A stretch of 58,576 nt of DNA from Euryarchaeota archaeon Ods01. GTDB lineage: Archaea > Halobacteriota > Halobacteria > Halobacteriales > Halorutilaceae. The notes beneath the pieces are model-generated. The model made no database searches. It saw only the letters and a program-made list of their open reading frames with translations, and had not been told where the DNA came from. Shown here piece by piece: positions 38,278 through 46,149 of the stretch. A program made the position numbers and the translations under genes. Location: assembly GCA_028751095.1 (NCBI GenBank), contig JAQZCZ010000003.1, positions 1-58,576 of the forward strand, given 5' to 3'. Each line of letters starts with the position of its first letter. Position 1 is the first letter of the stretch.

Positions 38278-39585
38278 TTACTCCTCGGCGCGGATGCGAC
38301 GGAGCGCGACGAGTCCGGCGGCAGAGATAAGAGCCGCGAGTCCTACGATGGCACCGAATCCGGGAAGACCTTCTTCGGGTTCATCGTCAACTTCGTCATT
38401 GACCTCATCGTCAACCTCTTCCTCGAACGGGTCGTCCTCGTCAGCCACGTCCTCTAGCTGGGCGTCCTCGTCGAACGGCATCATCGACTCGCCGCTCGGG
38501 GTAGGGAGACGGGGCATCGTCATCTCAGGGTACTCGCCCGTCAGGCTGGTGAGGAAGGCACGTATATCCTCAACCTGCTCGTCGTCGAGTTCCTCATCAT
38601 TCTGACACGCTCCCATGACGCGGATAGCGTCTTCGAGGTTGGTGACCTGACCGGTGTGCAGGTACGGCGCAGTGTGTTCGACGTTACGGAGCGTGGGGAC
38701 CTTGTAGACGAACTCATCGGCTTCGTCGTCAGTCACACCCATCCGTCCGGGGTTCTCCATAAGACCGAACCGGTCAACGTACTCCTGACACTGCTCGTTG
38801 TCCTCGTAGGTGGGATTGGGATGTCCGTAGAAGTCACCTGACTCGGCTTCGAAAGCAGTCCCAGGACCCTGTCCGCTGAACGCGGGACCGGCGTGGCAGG
38901 TGTCACAGCCGACCTCTTGGAAGGTCTCCATTCCGTCGAGCTGTTGCTCGGTCAGGGCATCGGTTTCACCCTGAACGTACCTGTCGTACGAGCTGTTAGG
39001 CGTAATGAGGGTGCGCTCGTAAGCCGCGATAGCGTCGGTCACGCGGTCGAGGGTGACCTCGTCGTCGCCGTAGACCTCCTCAAACAGCTCCCTGTATCCT
39101 TCGTTGTTGCTCACCCGGTCAAGGGCGGCTTCGTGGTCAGGCATTCCCATCTCAACGTCGGCGACGATGGGACCCTCAGCCTGTTCTGCGAGGGTATCGG
39201 CGCGTCCGTCCCAGAACTGAGTGCTGTGGAACGCCGAGTTCCAGACGGTGGGTGACGCTATGGGACCGACCTGCCCGTGGACACCGCTCGCGGTGGGTCG
39301 GCTGTCGTCACCACCCTCCATGACGTTGTGGCACGTGTTACACGATACAGTACCTGTCTCGGAGATACGAGGCTCAAAGTAGAGCATCTCACCGAGGGCT
39401 ACCTTCTCCTCCGTGTCGCCTTCCTGACGTACCTCCTCGTACTCGGGGAGCGGCTGGTCCGTCGGCGGCTCAACCGGATAGTCTATCTCCTCGTCCTCGG
39501 CGTCGTCCTGCGCCGATGCCGCGCCGACCGCCAGCATCGACAGAAGGCAGACGCCTAAGGCGAGAACCATAGCTTTTCTCAGCAT
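38278..39585 (-). CDS. Diheme cytochrome c peroxidase (MauG/CcpA family), PGF-CTERM anchored
   Basis: A 435-residue secreted protein with a Sec signal (cleavage near ASAQD). Two heme c sites are visible: C82-N-T-C85-H86 and C227-D-T-C230-H231. The family reduces peroxide or oxidises protein tryptophans. After an acidic Asp/Glu linker comes GLPGFGAIVGLAALI with terminal Arg residues, a PGF-CTERM tail for archaeosortase processing and lipid attachment. It is the only CxxCH protein I see in the window and a natural client of the ccm genes. TATA ATTTAAGTGG lies at about 39614-39623. Confidence 0.93.
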   Translation of the reverse strand: MLRKAMVLALGVCLLSMLAVGAASAQDDAEDEEIDYPVEPPTDQPLPEYEEVRQEGDTEEKVALGEMLYFEPRISETGTVSCNTCHNVMEGGDDSRPTASGVHGQVGPIASPTVWNSAFHSTQFWDGRADTLAEQAEGPIVADVEMGMPDHEAALDRVSNNEGYRELFEEVYGDDEVTLDRVTDAIAAYERTLITPNSSYDRYVQGETDALTEQQLDGMETFQEVGCDTCHAGPAFSGQGPGTAFEAESGDFYGHPNPTYEDNEQCQEYVDRFGLMENPGRMGVTDDEADEFVYKVPTLRNVEHTAPYLHTGQVTNLEDAIRVMGACQNDEELDDEQVEDIRAFLTSLTGEYPEMTMPRLPTPSGESMMPFDEDAQLEDVADEDDPFEEEVDDEVNDEVDDEPEEGLPGFGAIVGLAALISAAGLVALRRIRAEE

Positions 39586-39673
39586 ACTGTTGTCACTTTT
39601 CAGTCTAACCCCACTTAAATCTGTCCCAAAAACCAGATGAGAATCGAACAGCTGTCTTGCGTTTAGCCCAAAC

Positions 39674-39705
39674 CCTGTATAAATAAAACGTCTTAACTAT
39701 ACAGG
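39674..39705. promoter_or_regulatory. Dyad operator between the peroxidase gene and the second Fe-S/NrfD operon
   Basis: CCTGTATA (39674-39681) and TATACAGG (39698-39705) are perfect inverted repeats with a 16-bp spacer. They sit in the 272-bp divergent gap. TATA-like TTTATAATAA starts just after at 39709. The position fits a redox-responsive or metal-responsive repressor. Confidence 0.5.
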
Positions 39706-39857
39706 TCTTTATAATAACATCTCATCACATCGGTTGCTCAGGTCGAACATACTCCCCTCGTCTTCTCAACATCTTCGCCGTCTGCCGCCGGTACGGGAGG
39801 CGTCCCGTTCTCAGATTCTTAGAATCACCTCGTCTGTTCTTTTACTTCCTCCGAGAT

Positions 39858-41336
39858 ATGGGAATGAGACAGAGGAATCTCCAGTCGAAACTTGCTCAGG
39901 CTGACGCGGTCGTAAAACAACGGTTAAGTGGGATTCCCGTCAAACGTGACCAAACGGAGGAGACAAATTTGAGTACAGAAGACACAGCAAGACATTCATT
40001 TGGACCCGAGTGGGAGGACGACGCCCGCGAGGTTCTGTCGGAGGTCGACTTCGACACCGAACTCGGTGTCGAGTTGGCGCGCGACGCACAGAGACTGTCG
40101 CAGGGTAAGATTTCCGAGGACGAGTTCTTCTCGCGTCACAACGAGACGGTACGCGAGGAGTTCGGGGTCGACGCCCGACCAACCGACCCGCGTAGTAGCG
40201 AACCCCTCGACGAAGAGACCGTAAATGCGGCGCTCGACGACGACGTTGTCGCCGAACCCGTTCCTACGCCTCACGAAAACGGCGGAGCGATAGGAGGAGA
40301 CGGCGGCGGAGGAGACGGTGACGGCGGCGGGAGCGGAGACGACGAAGACGACGGATTCACGCGCCGCACCGTTCTCAAGTCGGTAGGTGTCGCCGCCGCG
40401 GGTATCGCCGCGGGTACGTGGGACCGACGCAACCCGGGCGGAATCTGGGACGAAGACCGCCAGATAGAGGCGGCAGGTCCCAACACGGGCGGCGACGAAC
40501 CCCAGATGGGCATGGTTATAGACAACGACTCGTGCATAGGCGGCGCGCATTGCGTCGCGGCGTGTAGCCACGAGAACCAGACGCCTGCGGGCGCTCTCTG
40601 GCAGTTCGTCTTCCAGTTCCAAGAGCCTGAGAGCGACACCGAGGAGTTCCTCGTACGTCCGTGCCAGCACTGTTCCGACCCGCCGTGTGTCAGCGTCTGT
40701 CCGGTTCGGGCGCGACACAAACGCGAGTCGGACGGTATCGTCCTGACCGACTACGACATCTGTATCGGATGCCGTTACTGTCAGGTCGCGTGTCCGTACG
40801 GTGTCAACTACTTCCAGTGGGGAGAACCCGACGAAGATATGTGGCGCGACCAGTTCCTCGCCAACCACGACTCGGTCGACAGCAGGGAAGACAAACGCGG
40901 TAAGCACGTCGCCGGACCTCAGCACGAGAAGGGTATCATGGGCAAGTGCGTCTTCTGTGTCCACAGACAGGACTCGGGCGACCCCGAACTCGAAGGCACG
41001 ACTGCGTGCGAGGAAGCCTGTCCGACAGACTCGATACATTTCGGCGACCTCAACGACCCCGAGAGCGACCCGCGACAGTACCTCGAAGAAGCCGAGGAGA
41101 AAATCAAGGAAGCCGAAGCAGGCGGAGAAGCCTCCAACGAGGAACGCCATCTTTCGCGGTGGAGGTTCCAAGAGGACCGCGGCACGAAGCCGAACGTCAT
41201 CTACATAGGACATCAGCCCTCCGAGAACGCGGAATGGGTTGACGAACCCGGTTCCTACGCCGAGTATCCGGGCGACACCGAGAAGGTGCGCGACGGCTTC
41301 GACTTAGCCCCTAGCCAACGGGGAGGTGGCGACTGA
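39858..41336 (+). CDS. Fe-S subunit (PsrB/NrfC type) with long N-terminal extension and internal Tat motif
   Basis: A 492-residue protein. Residues about 40-110 are helical, then a Gly/Asp-rich linker (141-166) leads to FTRRTVLKSVG, a Tat motif at 168-178 with its hydrophobic stretch. The ferredoxin part starts near 218. The first cluster motif is CIGGAHCVAAC (C226, C232, C236), with Gly229 at the second ligand. The later motifs CQHCSDPPCVSVC, CIGCRYCQVAC and CVFC/CEEAC are complete. The start is uncertain; TTG 39969 would remove about 37 residues. It overlaps the NrfD-type gene. No catalytic molybdenum gene is adjacent. Confidence 0.83.
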   Translation: MGMRQRNLQSKLAQADAVVKQRLSGIPVKRDQTEETNLSTEDTARHSFGPEWEDDAREVLSEVDFDTELGVELARDAQRLSQGKISEDEFFSRHNETVREEFGVDARPTDPRSSEPLDEETVNAALDDDVVAEPVPTPHENGGAIGGDGGGGDGDGGGSGDDEDDGFTRRTVLKSVGVAAAGIAAGTWDRRNPGGIWDEDRQIEAAGPNTGGDEPQMGMVIDNDSCIGGAHCVAACSHENQTPAGALWQFVFQFQEPESDTEEFLVRPCQHCSDPPCVSVCPVRARHKRESDGIVLTDYDICIGCRYCQVACPYGVNYFQWGEPDEDMWRDQFLANHDSVDSREDKRGKHVAGPQHEKGIMGKCVFCVHRQDSGDPELEGTTACEEACPTDSIHFGDLNDPESDPRQYLEEAEEKIKEAEAGGEASNEERHLSRWRFQEDRGTKPNVIYIGHQPSENAEWVDEPGSYAEYPGDTEKVRDGFDLAPSQRGGGD

Positions 41337-42667
41337 TGTCGGCACCCGACGCCGAGCGCGAAGACCTCGTACGTCCGCTCAAGAAGCCGTCGAAGGAGTA
41401 CTTTATCCTCGGTGCGTTGTCGACGGTCGCGGTAGCTATCTTCGCCGTCGGCTACATACTCCAGCTTTACCACGGAATGGAGGTTACCAACCTCTCGGAC
41501 TGGGGTAGCGGAGGCGGAGTTACGTGGGGTCTCTACATCGGTACGTTCATCTGGTGGGTCGGTATCGCACACGGCGGTATTATCATATCCGCCGCGGTCC
41601 GGCTTCTCAAGATAGAGAAGTACGAACCCGTCGCACGTATCGCCGAACTTCTGACGATAGGCGCGCTCTCGATGGCTGGTCTGATGATTATCGTCCATCT
41701 CGGACGACCCGACCGCGTCGTCTGGAGCGTCGTCCTAGCGTACCCGACGACAGTACACACGTCACCGCTTGCGTGGGACCTGACCGTTATCACGCTGTAC
41801 TTCGTTCTGACGGCAACCTACCTGTCGCTCACGCTCAGGAGCGACGTCTACAAGATGCGTGACCAGCTACCCGACATACTCGACCCGCTATACTCGCTCA
41901 TACTGTTCCGTTACGACCCTGACGAAGACCCTGTGGTCGAACGTATGGCATGGTGGCTTGCTCTCGCAATCATAATCCTCGCGCCGCTTCTCCTACACGG
42001 CGGCGTGATTCCGTGGCTGTTCGCCCTCACGGCGTCGACTCCTGGATGGTTCGGGGGTCTTACAGCGCCACAGTTCCTTTCGGCGGCGCTTACCTCCGCG
42101 ATGGGCGGCGTCATAGTCATCGCATACGCCTTCCGTAAGGCGTACGAGAACTGGGAGAACGTCATCCCCGACGAGGTCATCTGGGGACTCGGATGGTGGA
42201 TGGGAATCTTCTCGCTCATCTTCGTCTGGCTACAGCTCCAGAGAGGACTCACCGGCTCGTACCTCGCCCCGAACGAGGTCATGGAGCCGACGATGACGAT
42301 GCTCACCAGCCCCATATACTGGACCGCGATGCTCATGCTCATAATACCGCTCGCCTACGTCGCATTCCAGCACTTCGGCGTAATCAGCTTCAGCACCCCG
42401 GGAATGGTCGTCGCCGCCATCGCGGTCATACTCGGCGTCCTCGTCGAGAAGACGTTCTTCACCATCGAAGGTCTGATGTATCCGGCGACGATGCTGTACG
42501 AGAACACGCCAGGTAACTACATACCGACGTGGATAGAGATGTCGTCGGTGCTGGGAACGACCGGACTCATAGTCCTGTTCTGGCTCAGCATATCGAAGAT
42601 AATACCCATAGTCGAGCTACAGGCGATAGAACACCACGACGAACACGAATCCGAAGGAGGTGACTGA
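41336..42667 (+). CDS. NrfD/PsrC-family quinone-reactive membrane subunit (second copy)
   Basis: A 443-residue multi-helix protein. WGLYIGTFIWWVGIAHGG and HLGRPDRVVW match the paralogue at 9684-11030 almost residue for residue. Its ATG overlaps the stop of the Fe-S subunit gene. It should exchange electrons with menaquinone at the outer face. Without an adjacent catalytic subunit, the final electron acceptor or donor is unknown. Confidence 0.92.
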   Translation: MSAPDAEREDLVRPLKKPSKEYFILGALSTVAVAIFAVGYILQLYHGMEVTNLSDWGSGGGVTWGLYIGTFIWWVGIAHGGIIISAAVRLLKIEKYEPVARIAELLTIGALSMAGLMIIVHLGRPDRVVWSVVLAYPTTVHTSPLAWDLTVITLYFVLTATYLSLTLRSDVYKMRDQLPDILDPLYSLILFRYDPDEDPVVERMAWWLALAIIILAPLLLHGGVIPWLFALTASTPGWFGGLTAPQFLSAALTSAMGGVIVIAYAFRKAYENWENVIPDEVIWGLGWWMGIFSLIFVWLQLQRGLTGSYLAPNEVMEPTMTMLTSPIYWTAMLMLIIPLAYVAFQHFGVISFSTPGMVVAAIAVILGVLVEKTFFTIEGLMYPATMLYENTPGNYIPTWIEMSSVLGTTGLIVLFWLSISKIIPIVELQAIEHHDEHESEGGD

Positions 42668-42668
42668 G

Positions 42669-42875
42669 ATGTACTCAGCGATACAACACGGAACGGTACT
42701 GATGTTCGGCATAGTCCTCGTGCCGGTCTACGCGATGGTCGCGGGCTGGTTCGCGGGAGAGCCCAGAGACGCGAGCGTGGCGATGCTCGGTCTCGGATAC
42801 ATCGCTACGTTCGTCGGTGCCCTCTGGGGAGGACTTTTCGTCCTGTCCATAATCCTGGGACTCATATTCTGGTAG
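42669..42875 (+). CDS. Small two-helix membrane subunit (paralogue of 11027-11221)
   Basis: A 68-residue protein with two membrane helices. It shares MFG, VLVPxY, GW and GEPR with the 64-residue protein of the first operon. GGAGGTGA at 42657-42664 is a strong ribosome site at good distance from ATG 42669, which decides this start over GTG 42660. It follows NrfD directly. A structural role in an Fe-S/NrfD membrane module is likely. Confidence 0.8.
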   Translation: MYSAIQHGTVLMFGIVLVPVYAMVAGWFAGEPRDASVAMLGLGYIATFVGALWGGLFVLSIILGLIFW

Positions 42876-42889
42876 CACGTGGATAGCAC

Positions 42890-43936
42890 ATGGACGAAGA
42901 ACAGGTTCGCCAGATACTGACCGAAGTTGAAGACCCCGTCCTCGGGGACGACATAGTCTCGCTCGGTCTCGTCAAGAGAATCGAGGTCTCCGAGGGAGAG
43001 GTCGAGGTCTCTCTTGCTTTCGACGCGCCTTACTCGCCCGCGGAGACGATGATGGCGGAGCAGGTCGGGCGTCTCCTCTCGAACGAGGGTCTGGAGCCGA
43101 AGCTGACGACCGACGTGCCGCGTATTCCGTCGAAGCTCAGGGACGTGAAGAACATTATCGCGGTCACGTCGGGCAAGGGAGGCGTCGGAAAGACGACGGT
43201 GGCGGCGAACCTCGCCGCAGGTCTGCACGAGATGGGGGGAAAGGTCGGTATACTCGACGGCGACATACACGGTCCCGACGTGCCGCACAAGATGAATATC
43301 GACGGCGAGATAGGCGCGCGCGACGAGGAGACGCTCACCCCCGCCGACTCCGACGGTATCTCTGTCATGAGCCTCGAAAACATGCTCCCCGACGGCGAGG
43401 CGGCGGTTCTGCGCGGACCCAAGGTCCATAAGATACTCGACAAGTTCACCGAACAGGTCGACTGGGGCGGACTCGACTACCTGATAATCGACATGCCGCC
43501 TGGGACCGGCGACGTTCCGCTCTGGCTCGTCCAGTCGCTCGACGTTACAGGTGCGGTCGTCGTCACGACGCCTCAGCAGGTCGCCGTCGATGACTCACGC
43601 CGCGGCGTCCGTATGTTCAAGGAGCACGACGTGCCGGTCTTCGGAGTGGTCGAGAACATGAGCCGGTTCGAATGTACCTGCGGAAGCGAGTACGAGATGT
43701 TCGGTGCGGGAGGTGGCGACGACCTGTCGGAAGAGTACGACATACCCGTTCTCGAATCTCTTCCGCTGACACAGGAGATGCAGGAAGCCGAAGACCCGCT
43801 CGCCCGCGACTACGACTCGGAGATTGGCGAGGACCTCCGCGTTCTCGCCGCAACCGTCGCAGACCACGTCGGACGCGTCAACCGCGAGTACGTGTCGAGG
43901 GGTAGCGGCGGCGGACCGCTGAGGGTTTCAAAGTAG
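42890..43936 (+). CDS. Mrp/NBP35 Fe-S cluster carrier ATPase (second copy)
   Basis: A 348-residue protein with an N-terminal MIP18/DUF59 domain (1-75), deviant P-loop SGKGGVGKTT (94-103) and DMPPGTGD. The C-terminal cluster motif is FECTCG, a C-x-C rather than the C-x2-C of the first copy. It lies 14 bp after the small membrane subunit. As at 13993, it probably supplies Fe-S clusters to the preceding respiratory proteins. The altered Cys spacing may change cluster type. Confidence 0.88.
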   Translation: MDEEQVRQILTEVEDPVLGDDIVSLGLVKRIEVSEGEVEVSLAFDAPYSPAETMMAEQVGRLLSNEGLEPKLTTDVPRIPSKLRDVKNIIAVTSGKGGVGKTTVAANLAAGLHEMGGKVGILDGDIHGPDVPHKMNIDGEIGARDEETLTPADSDGISVMSLENMLPDGEAAVLRGPKVHKILDKFTEQVDWGGLDYLIIDMPPGTGDVPLWLVQSLDVTGAVVVTTPQQVAVDDSRRGVRMFKEHDVPVFGVVENMSRFECTCGSEYEMFGAGGGDDLSEEYDIPVLESLPLTQEMQEAEDPLARDYDSEIGEDLRVLAATVADHVGRVNREYVSRGSGGGPLRVSK

Positions 43937-44010
43937 CCAACTCTCGGTACATACTTCGTAGAATTATTAGACGGAACCGTCCGTACAACGGCAGTTTTAG
44001 CCAGAACCAC

Positions 44011-44049
44011 AAGACTGCAGAGCCTTATTCTATTGTCCGGAAGAGTCTT
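44011..44049 (+). promoter_or_regulatory. Dyad flanking the promoter of the metal locus
   Basis: AAGACT (44011-44016) and AGTCTT (44044-44049) are symmetric about a TATA-like CTTATTC at 44024-44030. A regulator binding both arms would cover the promoter. The arms are short. Confidence 0.3.
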
Positions 44050-44074
44050 CAGTAACGGGGGACGATTACAGTAC

Positions 44075-44434
44075 ATGAGAAGTAAGATTTCGGCGTCCGT
44101 CGTCGCTGTACTGTTCACGTACCTCCTGACGCCGACAGCCTCAGCCCACTACCACTTTGACCACGACCACGGATGGATGGGTGGAGGGGGCTGGTTCGGC
44201 TTCGCAATAATGCTACTCTGGACGGTGCTTCTCGCCGCCCTGATAGTCGCGCTCGTATACTGGCTACGGAAAGGTATGCGTGACGCAACCGAGAAAGACG
44301 AAGCCATGAAAACGCTACGTGAGAGGTACGCGAGAGGGGAGATAGACGAAGAGGAGTTCAGAAGCCGTCGGAGACATCTCAAAGAGAACGGCTCAGGCGT
44401 CGGAGAGTACCGGTCCGGAGAGGGGGAAGGATGA
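44075..44434 (+). CDS. SHOCT-domain membrane protein
   Basis: A 119-residue protein with a Sec signal or first helix (cleavage near TASAH), a His/Asp-rich patch HYHFDHDHGW that could bind metal, a membrane helix (about 45-67), and a C-terminal SHOCT motif (LRERYARGEIDEEEFRSR). SHOCT is a short oligomerisation element. ATG 44075 gives the proper signal. Four same-strand genes follow with overlaps, ending in a permease with a metal-binding YHS domain. A metal-stress role is inferred. Confidence 0.78.
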   Translation: MRSKISASVVAVLFTYLLTPTASAHYHFDHDHGWMGGGGWFGFAIMLLWTVLLAALIVALVYWLRKGMRDATEKDEAMKTLRERYARGEIDEEEFRSRRRHLKENGSGVGEYRSGEGEG

Positions 44435-44541
44435 GCGACATACTACGTTCCGTCGTCGTAGTCGTCGCCGCTCTGCTACTCGTTCCGCTCGTTATGATGG
44501 TGGTCTTCATGCCGCTGGGTATAGCCGCCGCTCTGGCTTAG
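44431..44541 (+). CDS. 36-residue membrane peptide
   Basis: A single-helix hydrophobic peptide beginning MSDILRSVVVVVAALLL. Its ATG lies in the stop of the SHOCT gene (ATGA), supporting translation. No family is recognised. It may be a small subunit of the permease system. Confidence 0.55.
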   Translation: MSDILRSVVVVVAALLLVPLVMMVVFMPLGIAAALA

Positions 44542-44557
44542 CACGGAGGTACTTTCC

Positions 44558-44578
44558 ATGCGGCAGGTGCCGTACTGA
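44558..44578 (+). CDS. Six-residue upstream ORF (MRQVPY)
   Basis: ATG 44558 follows GGAGGT (44545-44550) at ideal distance and encodes only MRQVPY before TGA 44576-44578. The stop overlaps the next ATG as TGATG. It could couple ribosomes onto the second SHOCT gene, which has no ribosome site of its own. Confidence 0.35.
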   Translation: MRQVPY

Positions 44579-44751
44579 TGTGGCTTATCTTGGTAGTTGC
44601 GCTGGTAGCCGTCGGATACGGTCTGTACGGCTGGCTCTCGGAAGAGAAGTCCTCGGACGACGCGGTCGAAGAGCTACGCAAGGCGTATGCACGGGGAGAC
44701 CTCTCCGAAGAAGAGTTCGAAAGAAGAAGGGAGATGCTCGGGAGGGAATAG
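44578..44751 (+). CDS. Short SHOCT membrane protein
   Basis: A 57-residue protein with one membrane helix (MWLILVVALVAVGYGLYGWL) and a SHOCT motif (LRKAYARGDLSEEEFERR). It repeats the design of the 119-residue protein at 44075. Its stop codon is followed at once by the permease ATG. No good ribosome site precedes it except that of the six-codon ORF. Confidence 0.72.
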   Translation: MWLILVVALVAVGYGLYGWLSEEKSSDDAVEELRKAYARGDLSEEEFERRREMLGRE

Positions 44752-46149
44752 ATGCCGGCTTTAGAAGCGGTTCGTACCTTAGCCGAAGGACTCTGGCTGT
44801 CCGCCGACTTCTTCTGGCAAGCCCTCTGGGCGCTCCTTCTCGGATTCATGCTGTCGGGGGCGATACAGGCTTTCGTGTCCAAGGAAGGTATGGTGAGCTA
44901 CATGGGAGACCCCAGCCCGAGGTCGGTTCTGTACGCTACAGGCTTCGGGGTTGCTTCAACGTCGTGTTCGTTCGGGGACGTAGCCGCGACGAAGACGCTG
45001 TTCAAGAAAGGGGCACATATCATACCGTCGGTAACGTTTCTAATAGCGTCGACGAACTTCGTGATAGGTCTCACCTTCGTGATATGGGCGCTCCTCGGAT
45101 GGGAGTTCGCGGTTGCACAAGCGGTAGGTGCCCCGATATTCATACTCATCGCCATCGTGTTCGTTCATCTAACCGTACCGTACGACGAGACGGACGAGGT
45201 ACGTGAACGTCTGGTGAAGGAAGAACAGCCCGTCGTCACGGACCCTGTCTGCAAGATGCGGATAAACCGCGAGAACGGAATAGAGCATAGCCACAAGAAC
45301 GAAACTGTCTACTTCTGCTCCGAAGGATGTAGACGTCTGTTCAGACAGAACCCTGACGTACATAGGGTCTCGTGGAAAGAGAAGGTCAGTTCATGGAACG
45401 GCTGGGTTGAAGCGGCTAACCAGACAAAGAAAGACCTCCAGATGCTCTGGAAGGAACTCGCAGTCGGATTCATTCTCGCCGGAATCATCGCCGCCGCCGT
45501 TCCTCAGAGCGTCTGGACGGTCCTGTTCGAGGGAGGAGGAACAGGGACAGTACAGGTCGTTTACAACAGCATCCTAGGACCGCTAATTTCGTTAGCCACC
45601 TTCGTCGGCTCCATCGGAAACGTGCCGCTTGCCGCGGTTCTATGGGGCTCCGGATTCGCCTTCGCGGGAGTTATCGCATTCATATACGCCGACCTCATCG
45701 TGCCTCAGCTTATTCTGATATACCGCAAGGTATTCGGAAACAAGATAGGGACACGTCTGGCAGTTATACTGTTCGTCTCTATGGCTACCACCGGAGTCAT
45801 CGTATACTACCTGTTCGCGTTCCTAGGGCTAGTCCCCGACGCCGCGGCTACGGCTGAACGCGAAGCATTCACGCTTTACGGAGTGACGCCTACGACAGTG
45901 CTGAACATCATCTTCATCTTCATAGGCGTAGTCTTCGCGGTACTCCTCGTGAGAGGCATGAAAGAAGCTCCGGGCGACAGAACCGTCAAGGACCCTGTGA
46001 CAGGTGGCGAGATAACCGTCAAGAACGCCGACTACTGTACCGTATACGACGAAACAGTCTACTACTTCGAAACCGAGGAGTCACGCGCCGAGTTCAAGAA
46101 GTCGCCTGAGAAGTACGTAAACGGTCAGAACTCGCCGAATACCTCGTAG
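44752..46149 (+). CDS. Permease (UPF0718/DUF318) with inserted YHS metal-binding domain
   Basis: A 465-residue membrane protein. Two four-helix halves carry the family repeats (STSCSFGDVAATKTLF and the later VGSIGNVPLAAVLW). Between them is a YHS domain: DPVCKMRI (C167), EHSHKN (H179, H181) and YFCSEGC (C189, C193). The C-terminus carries a second, degenerate YHS-like segment (DPVTGGEI, then YYFETEESRAEF) with few ligands. The family exports metals or metalloids. The neighbouring DUF411 protein suggests copper. It overlaps that convergent gene by 25 bp. Confidence 0.83.
   Translation: MPALEAVRTLAEGLWLSADFFWQALWALLLGFMLSGAIQAFVSKEGMVSYMGDPSPRSVLYATGFGVASTSCSFGDVAATKTLFKKGAHIIPSVTFLIASTNFVIGLTFVIWALLGWEFAVAQAVGAPIFILIAIVFVHLTVPYDETDEVRERLVKEEQPVVTDPVCKMRINRENGIEHSHKNETVYFCSEGCRRLFRQNPDVHRVSWKEKVSSWNGWVEAANQTKKDLQMLWKELAVGFILAGIIAAAVPQSVWTVLFEGGGTGTVQVVYNSILGPLISLATFVGSIGNVPLAAVLWGSGFAFAGVIAFIYADLIVPQLILIYRKVFGNKIGTRLAVILFVSMATTGVIVYYLFAFLGLVPDAAATAEREAFTLYGVTPTTVLNIIFIFIGVVFAVLLVRGMKEAPGDRTVKDPVTGGEITVKNADYCTVYDETVYYFETEESRAEFKKSPEKYVNGQNSPNTS

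Noticed and set aside
39996-41213. Long open frame (405 codons) on the minus strand opposite the second Fe-S subunit
   Set aside because: The plus strand encodes clear ferredoxin motifs. The antisense frame is an effect of GC-rich codon bias and has no recognisable domain.
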